From Bosea sp. BIWAKO-01 (lineage in GTDB: Bacteria > Pseudomonadota > Alphaproteobacteria > Rhizobiales > Beijerinckiaceae): a stretch of DNA of 64,000 nucleotides. The notes under the pieces were generated by a model that was given only the letters and a program-made list of their open reading frames with translations, had not been told where the DNA came from and made no database searches. The DNA is taken from assembly GCF_001748145.1 (NCBI RefSeq), contig NZ_BCQA01000001.1, positions 558,001 to 622,000 of the forward strand, written 5' to 3'. Positions 51,031-63,094 of this stretch are shown here, piece by piece (within the stretch, counting starts at the first letter, position 1; each line of letters begins with the position of its first letter). The position numbers were made by a program, and so were the translations under genes.

Positions 51031-51858
51031 TCAGGCCGATGCATCGGGCTCCGACTTGGCCTGCCGGTCCTCAGCGCGCCGCTTCGTCTTGGCCTTCGCG
51101 CCCGCGGGCTTGCGGCGGCGGGCAGCGCGCAGGCTCTCTTCCTGCAGCATCTCGAGCTGGACCTGCTGGATCTCGGCCAGCCGCTGCCATTGCCGGGTGA
51201 TCAGATGGTCGATCTTCTCGTGGAGATGGCGGATCTCGAGTTCGGCCTTGAGGTTGACCTGATAGTCGTTGAACGAGCGCAGGCGATCCTTCTGCTCCTG
51301 CCGCTTCTGGCTCATCATGATGATCGGAGCCTGGATCGCCGCGATGCAGGAGAGAACGAGGTTGAGCAGGATGAAGGGATAGGGGTCGAACGCCTTGTCC
51401 ATCCCTTCCACGACATTGATCATCATCCAGATCGCCAGCACCACTCCAAAGCTGATCAGGAAGGCCCAGGAGCCGCCGAAAGCGGCGAGACCGTCGGAGA
51501 GGCGCTGCCCTACCGTGCGCTGCTCCTCGAAATCGTCCTCGACATTCGCCGCGATGGTGTCCTGCTTGGCGATGCTTTCGACGACTTCACGGTCGAGCTC
51601 CGTGTACTCGCCATGCTCCTCGCGCAGGATTTCCTCGACATAGCGCGTGCGGTAGCGCGCGAGCTCCGTCTTGCTGATCAGGCTCTGCTCGGTGAGCTGC
51701 GGAAAATCGGACTGGATGCGCTCGGCCAGCGAAGGACGCAGCGTGGCGAGCGGGACGAGGTTCTTGCGGCTGGTCTCGACGCCCGAAATGGCGCAGGTCC
51801 CGCGCTTCTTTCCGTTCGCGGCTAGTTGTTGTGACGGTTTCTCTGCGATTTCGGTCAT
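51031..51858 (-). CDS. DUF1003 membrane protein inserted between ureAB and ureC
   Basis: 275 residues from the ATG at 51858. A cytoplasmic N-terminal region of ~135 residues contains a short Cys/Arg-rich stretch ([20 protein letters not shown]) and [14 protein letters not shown]. The DUF1003 core follows: [20 protein letters not shown], a second membrane helix ([20 protein letters not shown]) and the signature [15 protein letters not shown] charged C-terminal coiled coil ends in a basic, Lys/Arg/Ala-rich tail. Function of DUF1003 is unknown. It lies 33 bp after ureAB and 41 bp before ureC, so it is co-transcribed with urease. Confidence 0.88.
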   Translation of the reverse strand: MTEIAEKPSQQLAANGKKRGTCAISGVETSRKNLVPLATLRPSLAERIQSDFPQLTEQSLISKTELARYRTRYVEEILREEHGEYTELDREVVESIAKQDTIAANVEDDFEEQRTVGQRLSDGLAAFGGSWAFLISFGVVLAIWMMINVVEGMDKAFDPYPFILLNLVLSCIAAIQAPIIMMSQKRQEQKDRLRSFNDYQVNLKAELEIRHLHEKIDHLITRQWQRLAEIQQVQLEMLQEESLRAARRRKPAGAKAKTKRRAEDRQAKSEPDASA

Positions 51859-51891
51859 CGGCACTCTCACCCCGCACCGGCATCGGTCTCG

Positions 51892-52512
51892 CTAGAGCTT
51901 ACCCATGATCTCCTGCCGGAAGCCATAGACCTCGCGCTTGCCGCCGAGCGCCACGAGCCTGACCTCGCGGGTCTGGCCGGGCTCGAAGCGCACCGCCGTT
52001 CCCGCCGGAATATCGAGACGAAAGCCCCTCGCCCTCTCGCGTTCGAAGGAGAGCGCGGGATTTGCCTCGAAGAAATGATAGTGGGAGCCGATCTGGATCG
52101 GCCGGTCGCCGGTATTGGCAACCGCGAGCATCAGGCTCTCGCGACCTTCATTGAGAATGAGGTCGCCGGGCAGTGTCGTTACTTCGCCGGGCTTCAGACG
52201 CCCAGCCGAGCCGCGGATCGGCTCATGCACGGTGACGAGCTTGGTCCCATCGGGAAAGGTCGCCTCGACCTGCACGTCATGGATCAGCTCGGCGATGCCG
52301 TCCATGACCTGGTCGGCCGAGATCACATGGGCGCCGGCCTCCATCAGCTCGGCGACAGAGCGACCGTCGCGCGCACCCTCGACCACGAAATCGGTGATGA
52401 GCGCCACGGCCTCCGGATAGTTGAGCTTGACGCCGCGCTCCAGCCTTCGCCGCGCCACCATGGCAGCCATGGCGACGAGCAGCTTGTCCTTTTCGCGCGG
52501 CGTCAGGTTCAT
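51892..52512 (-). CDS. ureAB: Fused urease gamma-beta subunit (UreA-UreB)
   Basis: 206 residues joining both small subunits. Residues 1-100 are UreA ([55 protein letters not shown]). From about 108 the UreB part starts ([17 protein letters not shown]) and includes [20 protein letters not shown] and [13 protein letters not shown] linker of fewer than 10 residues joins them. Gamma-beta fusion also occurs in Helicobacter and in several rhizobia. The start overlaps the acidic-protein gene by 4 bp (ATGA). Confidence 0.96.
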   Translation of the reverse strand: MNLTPREKDKLLVAMAAMVARRRLERGVKLNYPEAVALITDFVVEGARDGRSVAELMEAGAHVISADQVMDGIAELIHDVQVEATFPDGTKLVTVHEPIRGSAGRLKPGEVTTLPGDLILNEGRESLMLAVANTGDRPIQIGSHYHFFEANPALSFERERARGFRLDIPAGTAVRFEPGQTREVRLVALGGKREVYGFRQEIMGKL

Positions 52513-52832
52513 GCCTTTTCCTTCTCGTCTTCCTCGTCCTCTTCGGACTCGTCTTCCGAGGTCTCGACCTCTTCGTCGTCCTCGTCTTCCGCCTCGTCCT
52601 CATCGAGGTCGAGATCGGCGTATTCATAGGCGAAGACGATCTCGCCGGTGGCGGGATCGAAGCTGCTCGTGGTGGATTCCTCGAAGGCGTCGATCAGCAT
52701 CTCGGCATGATCGGGCCCGTCGACGTCAAAGCGACGCGTGACGGTTTCCCCCTCGCCAGCAAGCGCGAGTTCGACCGCCCAGCCCCGCGAGCCGGTGTCA
52801 TAAATGCATTTCAGGCCTTGGATCGCCAGCAT
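52509..52832 (-). CDS. Hypothetical protein with highly acidic C-terminal tail, in the urease operon
   Basis: 107 residues from the ATG at 52832, which has AGGAGAG upstream. The N-terminal ~70 residues are a small beta-rich domain ([40 protein letters not shown]). The C-terminal ~35 residues are nearly all Asp and Glu with a few Ser, Thr and Lys. It overlaps ureAB by 4 bp and follows ureD by 10 bp, so it is translated with urease. An acidic tail could bind Ni2+ or mimic nucleic acid, but no function is known. Confidence 0.8.
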   Translation of the reverse strand: MLAIQGLKCIYDTGSRGWAVELALAGEGETVTRRFDVDGPDHAEMLIDAFEESTTSSFDPATGEIVFAYEYADLDLDEDEAEDEDDEEVETSEDESEEDEEDEKEKA

Positions 52833-52842
52833 GGTGCTCTCC

Positions 52843-53700
52843 TCACGTGGACCATGTGCGCGGCAGCGCACGCCCCGTGACATGCCGAAGCAGCATGACG
52901 AGGGCGCGACGGAGCGCCTGGGCATCGCGGGAGAGAAGGCGAATGACGAGAAGGCCGGAGACAAGCCCGGCCCCGGCCTCGACGCTGACACAGGCGGGAT
53001 CCTCGGCAAGTAGCACCCGAAGTTCATCGAGCCTGGCGGGATGTTCCGGGCCGGCGGCGATCACGGTTGCGACGGCCCGCGCCCCGGCGGCAATGGCAGG
53101 CCGCTCCAGCGTGGCGGCGACCTTACCGTCAAGGCGAAGCTCGTCAGCGAAAATCAGGCGGCCATCGCGACGGATGCGCCAGCGGTCGTGAATGGCACCG
53201 CGCTGCATCGTCTCGCCCATGGCGATGCGGCCGAAGACGATCGATTCACAGGCGACGAGGCGCGCGTCGGTGGCGAGGTCGATCGTCAGGTTCCGGGCGA
53301 GGCGAGCGCCCGAGAACAGGATGCTCTCCTGCGGCAGCCAGGCGAGGGCCGCTCCGGCAGCAACCGAGAGACTGGTCTCGATCCGCGTGTCAGCGCCTTG
53401 GCTGCGATAGATCTTCTCGGCCGCCTGCGTGGTGATGACCGCCTCGGCCTGCGCCTCGATGGCAGCATCGACCCGCATCGCGTCGCCGCCGGCCATGCCG
53501 CCGCCGGTGTTGATCAGCACGGCCTCGCAGGTTGAGGCGAAGGTGTCGGGGAAGCGGGCGCGGTAGCCGCCGGACTCGGCGAGCTCGAGCCGGCGCGTCA
53601 CTTCGCCGACCCTGGCGAAACGCAGCCGCACGCCGCCATTGGCCCTCACATAGGCCGGCAACAGCGGATCGGCGGAGGCCGGAAACGGCGGCGCGAACAT
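52843..53700 (-). CDS. ureD: Urease accessory protein UreD (UreH)
   Basis: 285 residues from the ATG at 53700, with AGGG at good spacing. Family blocks are LINTGGGMAGGDAMRVD (about 65-81), QAAEKIYRSQGADTRIETSL, LAWLPQESILFSGARLARN and FGRIAMGETMQRGAIHDRW. UreD is the scaffold that binds apo-urease and, with UreF and UreG, opens the path for nickel. First gene of the urease unit; it follows the PfkB gene by ~120 bp on the same strand, so its own promoter may lie there. Confidence 0.95.
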   Translation of the reverse strand: MFAPPFPASADPLLPAYVRANGGVRLRFARVGEVTRRLELAESGGYRARFPDTFASTCEAVLINTGGGMAGGDAMRVDAAIEAQAEAVITTQAAEKIYRSQGADTRIETSLSVAAGAALAWLPQESILFSGARLARNLTIDLATDARLVACESIVFGRIAMGETMQRGAIHDRWRIRRDGRLIFADELRLDGKVAATLERPAIAAGARAVATVIAAGPEHPARLDELRVLLAEDPACVSVEAGAGLVSGLLVIRLLSRDAQALRRALVMLLRHVTGRALPRTWST

Positions 53701-53821
53701 CGAAGGCCCTGGCGCGAATGAACCTGAGCCATTCTCCGCCTGCGGCCTCGACGGGCAAGAGGCGGCGCCGTCAGCGCCGCCCAAATTTCAGGCAGGCGAT
53801 GCCCGTTCCGCGGGCGTCGCT

Positions 53822-54721
53822 TCAGCCGGGGCCCGTTTCGATCAGAAAGCGCATCACCTCGCCGCGCGTCGGCGCGCCAGCGCGACCGCCAAAGCGCGTA
53901 CATTTGATCGCAGCGGCCGCCGACGCGAAGCGGATGGCGTCGCGCTCGTCCTGTTCCTCCGCCAGCGCCAGCGCAAAGGCCCCGTGCCAGACATCCCCTG
54001 CGCCAAGCGTGTCGACGGTCTCGACCGCGAAGGCCGGCAGATGCGCGACTTCGCCATTTTCGATGAAGAGCACCCCCTCCTTGCCGAGCGTAACGGCAAG
54101 CCAGGTCGCTGACCCTTGCGCGATCCGGGCGAGGCCAAGGCGCGGATCCACCTCCCCCGAGATCTCACGCAAGGCCTGGGCGCTGAAGGCGACATGGCTT
54201 GCGGTCGCCACGAGATCGGGATGCGGCGGCCTGCGGTCGCCGTCGAGCAGGCCTGGAATACCGGCCTGGCGCGCAAGCCTCAGCGCCGCGAGCGCTCCCT
54301 CGCCCCAGCGCGTGTCGGCGAGCACGGCCTTCGCCCCATCCGGCAGGGTCTTCGGGAGCCAATCGGCGCTCTCCGGCATCGCCGGATCGGAATAGGAGAC
54401 GACCATGCGTTCGCCAGCGGCATCGACAAGAATGGCTGAAACCGGTGAGCGCAACCCCACGGCGCGCAAGGCAAAGCGGGTATCGACGCCCTCGTCTGCG
54501 AGCTCAGCCACGATCTCGTCGCCGACACGGTCGTCCGCGAGCCGGGTCGCCAGCCAGGATTGACCGCCGAGCCGCGCGATGGCGACCGAGGCATTGCCGG
54601 CGCAGCCGCCGCCGACCACCGCCAGATCGCGTGAGCGATATTTCTCGCCACGCGTCGGCATGGTCTCGACGCTGTAGACATAGTCGAGGGTTGCGATGCC
54701 GAGACTGAAGACGCCTGCCAT
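53822..54721 (-). CDS. PfkB-family carbohydrate kinase
   Basis: 299 residues from the ATG at 54721, 5 bp after the galM stop. PfkB signature 1 is GGGCAGNASVAIARLGG (about 38-54) and signature 2 DTLGAGDVWHGAFALAL, which contains the catalytic Asp of the GAGD motif. The N-terminus FSLGIATLDYVYSVETMPTR resembles sulfofructose kinase/ketohexokinase-like members, but the sugar specificity cannot be fixed. Co-transcription with aldose 1-epimerase suggests that a free hexose is the substrate. It phosphorylates the sugar with ATP in the cytoplasm. Confidence 0.88.
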   Translation of the reverse strand: MAGVFSLGIATLDYVYSVETMPTRGEKYRSRDLAVVGGGCAGNASVAIARLGGQSWLATRLADDRVGDEIVAELADEGVDTRFALRAVGLRSPVSAILVDAAGERMVVSYSDPAMPESADWLPKTLPDGAKAVLADTRWGEGALAALRLARQAGIPGLLDGDRRPPHPDLVATASHVAFSAQALREISGEVDPRLGLARIAQGSATWLAVTLGKEGVLFIENGEVAHLPAFAVETVDTLGAGDVWHGAFALALAEEQDERDAIRFASAAAAIKCTRFGGRAGAPTRGEVMRFLIETGPG

Positions 54722-54726
54722 GGATT

Positions 54727-55782
54727 TCAACCGCTGAAGCGATATTCGCTGACCTGCCGGTAAACCTCGCCGAGGCGCAGCACGGTCGTGGGAAAATGCG
54801 GCAGATTGGGTGAGTCCGGCACGTGCTGGGGTTCCAGCGCAATACCGGCATTCGGACCATAGGGCTGGCCATCGAGCCCCGCCACGGAGGTGTTGAGCTT
54901 GAAGCCGTCATAGACTTGGAGCGCAGGCTCCGTCGTCCAGAGCTGCATCGCGAGCCCACTGCGCAGCGAACGCAAGGTCGCGGCATGGGCGAGCGTCAGC
55001 CCGGCGAGCACGCTCGGCTCACACTGGTCGCGGAGCAGGACATAGTCGTGATCGAACCAGAAGCGCGTGCCGTCGGGGTTTGCGAAGCGGATCGCGCGCG
55101 GCTTGCGAAAATCGAAGGGCGTGCCGACAACCGGAACGAGCGATCCGTCCGGGATCAGGTCGGCGTCGACCGGCGTCATCAGATTGGCGCGGACCTCGAG
55201 CTCGTGGTCGAGAATATCGGGACCATCATCGAGCTTGAAATAGGAGTGATGCGCGAGATTGACGATCGTCGGCGCATCGGTGGTGGCGGTGAGTTCGATG
55301 CGCAGCGTCGCTGCCCCGACCAGGCTGTAGCGGCACCAGAGATTCAGCGCACCGGGATAGCCGGCATCGCCGTCAGGCGAGACCAGGGCCAGCGTCACGC
55401 TTGCCGCGTCATGATGCAGGATCGTCCAGGGCCGCTTGCCAAAACCCTGCCCGCCACCATGCAGCGAATGCCGGCCGTTCTCGTTCAGAGGCAAATGATA
55501 GGTCTTGCCGTCGAGTGTGAAGCGCCCGCCACCAATGCGGTTGGCGAAGCGTCCGGCAATCGCGCCCATATGTGAGGCGTGCTGGGGATAGTCGGCGGGA
55601 TCGGCGAGCCCGAGTACGACACGCTGGGGCTGGCCGCTGTGCAGCGGCACGCGCAGATCGCGCAGCGTCGCCCCCCAGTCCATGACACGCGCCTCGGCCC
55701 CGTCGGGCGAGCGAAGCACGATGTCGTGGATCGGCGTGCCGTCCGAAAGGGTCGCGGCGAGAGCAGGCTTGGTCATGGGCAT
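54727..55782 (-). CDS. galM: Aldose 1-epimerase (mutarotase) GalM
   Basis: 351 residues from the ATG at 55782 (MPMTKPALAATLSDG); the downstream ATG at 55776 is possible. GalM interconverts alpha and beta anomers of hexoses. Conserved parts are ANRIGGGRFTLDGKTYHLPLNENG (N-terminal substrate loop), NLAHHSYFKL with catalytic His, and the C-terminal NAGIALEPQHVPDSPNLP, which holds the catalytic Glu. The stop codon lies 5 bp before the PfkB kinase start, forming a two-gene sugar-processing unit. Confidence 0.93.
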   Translation of the reverse strand: MPMTKPALAATLSDGTPIHDIVLRSPDGAEARVMDWGATLRDLRVPLHSGQPQRVVLGLADPADYPQHASHMGAIAGRFANRIGGGRFTLDGKTYHLPLNENGRHSLHGGGQGFGKRPWTILHHDAASVTLALVSPDGDAGYPGALNLWCRYSLVGAATLRIELTATTDAPTIVNLAHHSYFKLDDGPDILDHELEVRANLMTPVDADLIPDGSLVPVVGTPFDFRKPRAIRFANPDGTRFWFDHDYVLLRDQCEPSVLAGLTLAHAATLRSLRSGLAMQLWTTEPALQVYDGFKLNTSVAGLDGQPYGPNAGIALEPQHVPDSPNLPHFPTTVLRLGEVYRQVSEYRFSG

Positions 55783-55869
55783 CACACCACCGGCAAGGAA
55801 ACGCGGCCGAAGCCGCGCCCTCTCGTGCCCGATTTCATCGCCGCGCTCAACGGCAAGGCGCGTGTGCCC

Positions 55870-56322
55870 TCACCATACCCCGGTATTCGGCATGCTCGCC
55901 CACGGCTCGGCCGGCGCCTTGGCAGGCCCCTTCTGCAGGAGCTCAATCGAGATATTGTCGGGCGAGCGGACGAAAGCCATGTTTCCGTCGCGCGGAGGGC
56001 GGTTGATCGTGACGCCCGCCTTCATCAGCTTGTCGCAGGTCGCGTAGATATCGTCGACCTCATAGGCGAGGTGACCGAAATTGCGGCCGCCCGTATAAGC
56101 TTCCGGATCCCAGTTATAGGTCAGCTCCAGCGTGGGGCGGCCACGGCTGCCTTCGGCGCCCTTGGCGTCGGCGGCGTCATCGCGCGCTGCCAGGAAGACC
56201 AGTGTGAAGCGTCCCTTCTCATTTTCGATGCGGCGGGTTTCGACAAGGCCGAACGTGTTCACGTAGAAATCGAGTGACGCGTCGAGATCGGTGACACGCA
56301 CCATGGTGTGGAGATATCGCAT
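55870..56322 (-). CDS. gloA: Lactoylglutathione lyase (glyoxalase I)
   Basis: 150 residues. The fold has two betaalphabetabetabeta repeats, and metal ligands are visible as His5 ([10 protein letters not shown]), the Glu in LELTYNW, the His in [10 protein letters not shown] and the Glu in SIELLQKG. The N-terminal [15 protein letters not shown] and [17 protein letters not shown] blocks are typical. It converts the methylglyoxal-glutathione hemithioacetal to S-lactoylglutathione. It is divergent from the CDF transporter gene, and its 3' end lies 87 bp from the galM start, on the same strand. Confidence 0.94.
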   Translation of the reverse strand: MRYLHTMVRVTDLDASLDFYVNTFGLVETRRIENEKGRFTLVFLAARDDAADAKGAEGSRGRPTLELTYNWDPEAYTGGRNFGHLAYEVDDIYATCDKLMKAGVTINRPPRDGNMAFVRSPDNISIELLQKGPAKAPAEPWASMPNTGVW

Positions 56323-56413
56323 GCTTTGGGCTCCCCTTGTTCGGCCGGGTTGATCTCGCTCCTAAATCGGGCCAGACGCTCTGCTTTCCAAGAGGCGGCG
56401 CGCGAGGCGGGCC

Positions 56414-57850
56414 ATGACGAGAACGCAAGACGTGGACACGAAACGCCCCGACGCCGCAACAATTTCCAGCATCAAGCAGCGTGCTGCCTTGCTGTCGGTG
56501 ATGGCGACGCTCTTGCTGACCGGAGCCAAGGGCATCGCCGCGATCCTCTCCGGCTCGCTCGCCCTTTTGACCGACGCCTTGCAGGGGCTGATCGATATCG
56601 GCTCGACTCTGTTCACCTGGTTCGCGGTGCGCGCGGCCGACAAGCCGGCCGATGCGGAACACCATTACGGCCATGGCAAGGTCGAGGCGCTGGCGGCGCT
56701 GGTCGAGACCGCGATCCTCTTTACGCTGGCCGGCGCGATCCTCTGGGAGGCGATCAGCCGGCTGTGGAGCGGTACAGTCGACGCCGTTACCGTCACGCCC
56801 ATCGTGCTCGGCGTCATCCTCTTTTCGATGATCGTCGACGCGATCCGCTGGCACTCGCTGCGCAAGGTTGCGGCGGAAACGGGCAGCGAGGCCCTGGCCG
56901 CCGAAGCGACGCATTTTTCGGCGGATTTCGTCGGCTCGGCACTGGTTCTCGTCGGCCTCATCGCCGCCTGGTTCGGCTTTGGGCGGGCCGACACGATCGC
57001 CGCCTTCGCGATCGCGGCCTTCATGGCCTATTCCGCCTTCAAGCTCGGGCGCCGCACGATCAATACATTGCTCGACGCTGCCCCCGCCGGGCTGAGCGAG
57101 CGCCTGACAGCCGCAGCCGGGGCCGTGCCCGGCGTCGTCGCCGTGGAATGGCTGAAGGTCCGGCCTTCGGGCGGCCAGACCCATGGCGAGATCGGAATTC
57201 GCGTCTCGCGGACGCTCCCGCTCGACCGCGTCGTCGCCATCAAGGACGCGCTCGTGCTGGCGTTGCGCGAGGTCGAGCCAGGGGCCGAGATCACCGTCAC
57301 CGCCAACCCGATCCAGGTCGATGACGAGACCGCGCTCGAGCGGGTTCTGCTGATCGCACTCAAACTCAAGATCCCGGTGCACCACGTCACCGTGCACAGC
57401 ATCGGCGACCGACTCTCGGTCAGCCTCGATATGGAGGTCGATTCCCGGCTGCCGCTCGGCGAGGCGCATGAGATCGCGACCCGGCTCGAGACCGCGATCC
57501 GCGCCGAGTTCGGCGGCGAGACAGAGGTCGAGACCCATATCGAGCCCATGGAAACCGGCACGCCCCCGGGCCACAATGCCGCATGGGACGCGGTGGAGGA
57601 TATCGGCAAGGCGCTTGCCAAGGAGGCCGCGGGACTCGACGGCCCGATCCACGACATCCACAGCGTCCGCGTGCGCCAGACCCCGAACGGTCTCGTGGTG
57701 AATTATCACTGCCGCGTCGATCCGGCGCTCGACGTCGCGGCGGTCCATGCTGCGGTCGACGCGATCGAGCGCGCTGTCCGGATCGCGCGCCCGCAGGTCT
57801 GCCGGCTGGTCAGTCATGCCGAGCCTGCGCATCTGCGCCAGCCTGCCTGA
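56414..57850 (+). CDS. Cation diffusion facilitator (CDF) transporter with extended C-terminus
   Basis: 478 residues, much longer than the usual ~300. Six membrane segments occupy about 28-230. The binding site in TM5 is His167-x3-Asp171 (HFSADFVGS); in TM2 the motif is DALQGLIDIGS, with Gln57 where many members have His or Asp and with Asp61 conserved, so metal choice may differ. A first ZT_dimer-like cytoplasmic domain (GVPGVVAVEWLKVRPSGGQ) is followed by a second related ~150-residue domain (IPVHHVTVHSIGDRLSVSLD and IHDIHSVRVRQTPNGLVVN). It exports divalent cations by proton antiport; the second domain is probably regulatory. Confidence 0.88.
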   Translation: MTRTQDVDTKRPDAATISSIKQRAALLSVMATLLLTGAKGIAAILSGSLALLTDALQGLIDIGSTLFTWFAVRAADKPADAEHHYGHGKVEALAALVETAILFTLAGAILWEAISRLWSGTVDAVTVTPIVLGVILFSMIVDAIRWHSLRKVAAETGSEALAAEATHFSADFVGSALVLVGLIAAWFGFGRADTIAAFAIAAFMAYSAFKLGRRTINTLLDAAPAGLSERLTAAAGAVPGVVAVEWLKVRPSGGQTHGEIGIRVSRTLPLDRVVAIKDALVLALREVEPGAEITVTANPIQVDDETALERVLLIALKLKIPVHHVTVHSIGDRLSVSLDMEVDSRLPLGEAHEIATRLETAIRAEFGGETEVETHIEPMETGTPPGHNAAWDAVEDIGKALAKEAAGLDGPIHDIHSVRVRQTPNGLVVNYHCRVDPALDVAAVHAAVDAIERAVRIARPQVCRLVSHAEPAHLRQPA

Positions 57851-57928
57851 TCAGCGCACACGGACTTTCAGCGGAAGGGGGCTCGGGCTACAGACAAGGC
57901 TCAGATCTCGTTTTCGCCAGGGTTGTCC

Positions 57929-60574
57929 ATGCGCGCCGAAGATACCCCCCTGATCCGTCTCGAGGATTATCGTCCCTCCGACTGGCTGATCGATACGGTC
58001 GATCTCGACTTCGTTCTCGATGCGCATGAAACGAAGGTACGGGCCCAGCTTGGCCTCAGGCCGAATCCGGCCGGGCAGCCGGGATCGGCACTGGTCCTCG
58101 ACGGGGACGAGCTCACGCTGGTCTCGCTCAAGCTCGATGGAACCACGCTGGATACGGCTGCCTACAGCGCCACGCCGCAGGGATTGACCGTGCTCGCGCC
58201 GCCGCAGCGCGGCTTCACCCTCACCATCGAGACGGTACTGAACCCCTCGGCCAACACCAAGCTGATGGGGCTCTATCGCTCGTCCAACGTCTACTGCACC
58301 CAGTGCGAGGCGGATGGCTTCCGCCGGATCACCTATTTCCTCGACCGCCCCGACGTGATGTCTGTCTACACCGTGCGCCTGGAGGCGAAGAAGGCCGAGG
58401 CTCCGGTCCTGCTCTCGAACGGCAACCGTGTCGCGACCGGGGACGTCGCCGGCACCGACCGGCATTTCGCAGTCTGGCACGACCCCCATCCCAAGCCCGC
58501 TTATCTGTTTGCCCTGGTCGGCGGCAGGCTGGACCATGTCCGCGAGGACTATGTCACCGCCGATGGCCGCAAGGTCGAGCTTGCCGTCTATGTCGAGCCC
58601 GGCAAGAGCAGCCGCGCCGGCTGGGCGCTGGACTCGCTGGTGCGCTGCATGCGCTGGGACGAACGTGTCTTCGGCCGGAACTATGATCTCGACGTGTTCA
58701 ACGTCGTCGCCGTGTCGGATTTCAACATGGGCGCGATGGAGAACAAGGGCCTCAACATCTTCAACGACAAATATGTGCTGGCCGATCCGCAGACCGCCAG
58801 TGATGGCGATTATGCCAGCATCGAGGCGATCATCGCGCACGAGTATTTTCACAACTGGACCGGTAACCGGATCACCTGCCGCGACTGGTTTCAGCTATGC
58901 CTGAAGGAAGGTCTCACGGTCTTCCGCGACCAGGAATTCTCCTCCGACGAGCGCTCCCGCCCGGTGAAGCGCATCGCCGATGTGCGGACCCTGCGCGCAA
59001 CCCAGTTCTCCGAGGATGCAGGGCCCCTCGCCCACCCCGTCAGACCGCGCGCCTACAAGGAAATCAATAACTTCTACACGCCGACCGTCTATGAGAAGGG
59101 CGCGGAGGTGATCCGCATGCTCAAGGTCCTGATCGGCGACGAGGCCTTCAGGCGCGGCATGGATCTCTATTTCGAGCGCTGCGACGGCACCGCTGCGACG
59201 ATCGAGGAGTTTCTGGCCTGTTTCGCCGAGAGCTCGGGCCAGGATCTCAGCCATTTCGCGCGCTGGTACGAACAGGCGGGCACCCCAACGATCCTCGCCT
59301 CCGGCCGCTACGATGCTACCGCAAGGAGCTATACGCTCGACCTCGCCCAGAGCACGCCACCGACGCCCGGCCAACCCCAGAAGGCGCCCGTAGTGCTGCC
59401 GATCGCGCTCGGCCTCGTCGGCACGGCCGGCGACCTGCCGCTCCACAGCAACTCGAATGCCTATGCCGGAGACGGCCTCATCGTGCTCGACCAACCGTCG
59501 CTGTCGGTGACCTTCACGGGCCTGGATGAAGCGCCGATCCCGTCCCTGCTGCGCGGCTTTTCGGCCCCGGCGCGGCTGGAGCTCGATCTTGCCGATGCCG
59601 ATCTGCTGCGCCTGTTCTCGGCAGACAGCGATTCGTTCAATCGCTGGCAGGCGCTCCAAACGGTCGCGACGCGCGCGTTGACCCGCGCCGGGCGCGGAGC
59701 CCTCAGCGCGGCCGGGCTTGCTGACAAGGCCACGGAGCTCGCCGGAGCGCTCGACGCCTTCCTGCGCGATCATGCGCTCGCCGACCCTGCCTTTGCCGCC
59801 CAGGTGCTGCGCCTGCCCGCCGCCGCCGATATCGCCCGTGAGATCGGTCGAGATGTCGATCCCGACAGGATCCATGCGGCCCACCGCGCACTCTCGGCAC
59901 AGATCGGCAAGGCCCTCGCCGACAGGCTTTCGAGCCTGCGCGACGCGCTTGACGATAAGAGCCTCTATTCTCCCGATGCCACGGCAGCCGGGAGACGGGC
60001 GCTGCGCAATGAAGCGCTGGGACTGCTCGCCATCGGCGCTCCCGAGACGAGCGCGCGCCTCGCAGATACGCAGTTCAGCGCCGCCGACAACCTGACCGAC
60101 CGGCTTGCGGCACTCGCAGCCATGACACTGATCCCGGGCGAGGCTCGCGAAGCCCTGATCCGGCGCTTTGCAGAGCGCTATGCGGCTGAGCCGCTCGTGC
60201 TCGACAAATGGCTGATGGCGCAGGCACTGATCGCCGAGCCCGGCACGCTCGACCGCGTCAAGGACCTGATGCGGCACCCGACCTTCTCGCTCGGCAACCC
60301 GAACCGCGTCCGCTCGCTCATCGGCGGCTTCGCCGCCAACCTGACGCAGTTCAACCGAGCCGATGGCGCCGGCTATGATTTCGTCGCGGATATCGTGATC
60401 GCGCTCGATCGGACCAACCCCCAGATCGCCTCGCGCCTGCTCGGTTCCTTCAAGACCTGGCGCACGCTGGAGCCGGGCCGTCGCAGCCTCGCTCATGCGG
60501 CCCTCACCATGGTGTCGCGCACCCCCAATCTGTCGCGGGACGTCGCCGATATCGCGGAGCGCGCACTCGCCTGA
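57929..60574 (+). CDS. pepN: Aminopeptidase N (M1 family)
   Basis: 881 residues, close to the E. coli PepN length, from the ATG at 57929 with AGGG upstream. The M1 signatures are GAMEN (268-272; FNMGAMENKGLNIF) and the zinc site HEYFHNW (His304, Glu305, His308) with the third ligand Glu in LKEGLTVFRDQEF. The N-terminal QCEADGFRRITYFLDRPDVM is characteristic of the PepN subgroup. It removes N-terminal amino acids from peptides in the cytoplasm. It stands alone on its transcript, 78 bp downstream of the CDF gene. Confidence 0.97.
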   Translation: MRAEDTPLIRLEDYRPSDWLIDTVDLDFVLDAHETKVRAQLGLRPNPAGQPGSALVLDGDELTLVSLKLDGTTLDTAAYSATPQGLTVLAPPQRGFTLTIETVLNPSANTKLMGLYRSSNVYCTQCEADGFRRITYFLDRPDVMSVYTVRLEAKKAEAPVLLSNGNRVATGDVAGTDRHFAVWHDPHPKPAYLFALVGGRLDHVREDYVTADGRKVELAVYVEPGKSSRAGWALDSLVRCMRWDERVFGRNYDLDVFNVVAVSDFNMGAMENKGLNIFNDKYVLADPQTASDGDYASIEAIIAHEYFHNWTGNRITCRDWFQLCLKEGLTVFRDQEFSSDERSRPVKRIADVRTLRATQFSEDAGPLAHPVRPRAYKEINNFYTPTVYEKGAEVIRMLKVLIGDEAFRRGMDLYFERCDGTAATIEEFLACFAESSGQDLSHFARWYEQAGTPTILASGRYDATARSYTLDLAQSTPPTPGQPQKAPVVLPIALGLVGTAGDLPLHSNSNAYAGDGLIVLDQPSLSVTFTGLDEAPIPSLLRGFSAPARLELDLADADLLRLFSADSDSFNRWQALQTVATRALTRAGRGALSAAGLADKATELAGALDAFLRDHALADPAFAAQVLRLPAAADIAREIGRDVDPDRIHAAHRALSAQIGKALADRLSSLRDALDDKSLYSPDATAAGRRALRNEALGLLAIGAPETSARLADTQFSAADNLTDRLAALAAMTLIPGEAREALIRRFAERYAAEPLVLDKWLMAQALIAEPGTLDRVKDLMRHPTFSLGNPNRVRSLIGGFAANLTQFNRADGAGYDFVADIVIALDRTNPQIASRLLGSFKTWRTLEPGRRSLAHAALTMVSRTPNLSRDVADIAERALA

Positions 60575-60605
60575 GAGGCGGGGCGCGCGCCGCCTGTCCA
60601 GTTCA

Positions 60606-60620
60606 TTAACGATTTATTAC
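60606..60620 (+). promoter_or_regulatory. CtrA-like box TTAA-N7-TTAC upstream of the histidine kinase
   Basis: TTAACGATTTATTAC in the 218-bp gap between pepN and the kinase gene fits the alphaproteobacterial CtrA consensus TTAA-N7-TTAA(C) with one mismatch. The surrounding 40 bp are AT-rich against a GC-rich background. It lies about 175 bp before the kinase start. Confidence 0.35.
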
Positions 60621-60792
60621 CCGCACAAGATTCATTCTATGAATTGCTACAACCATAGGGTGAATTATGAGGCCCTGATTCAACTCAAAGCTAGACAAAC
60701 CGATTCGGTCGGATTCAACTGGCGGTGATTCGAGGGGATGCGGCACGTCTCCCGATCTTACTGACGGTACTGTTATCCGAAGGGGGACGGGC

Positions 60793-63087
<2,295 letters not shown>

Positions 63088-63094
63088 GCCTCCC

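Noticed and set aside
49160..51262. A 700-codon open frame opposite ureC
   Set aside because: It runs antisense to the intact, highly conserved ureC and has the Arg/Asp/His-rich, low-complexity composition of a GC-rich shadow frame. The same applies to 61123-63261 (minus, opposite the histidine kinase), 6609-8384 (plus, opposite the DHA2 pump) and 34185-36062 (plus, opposite nirA).
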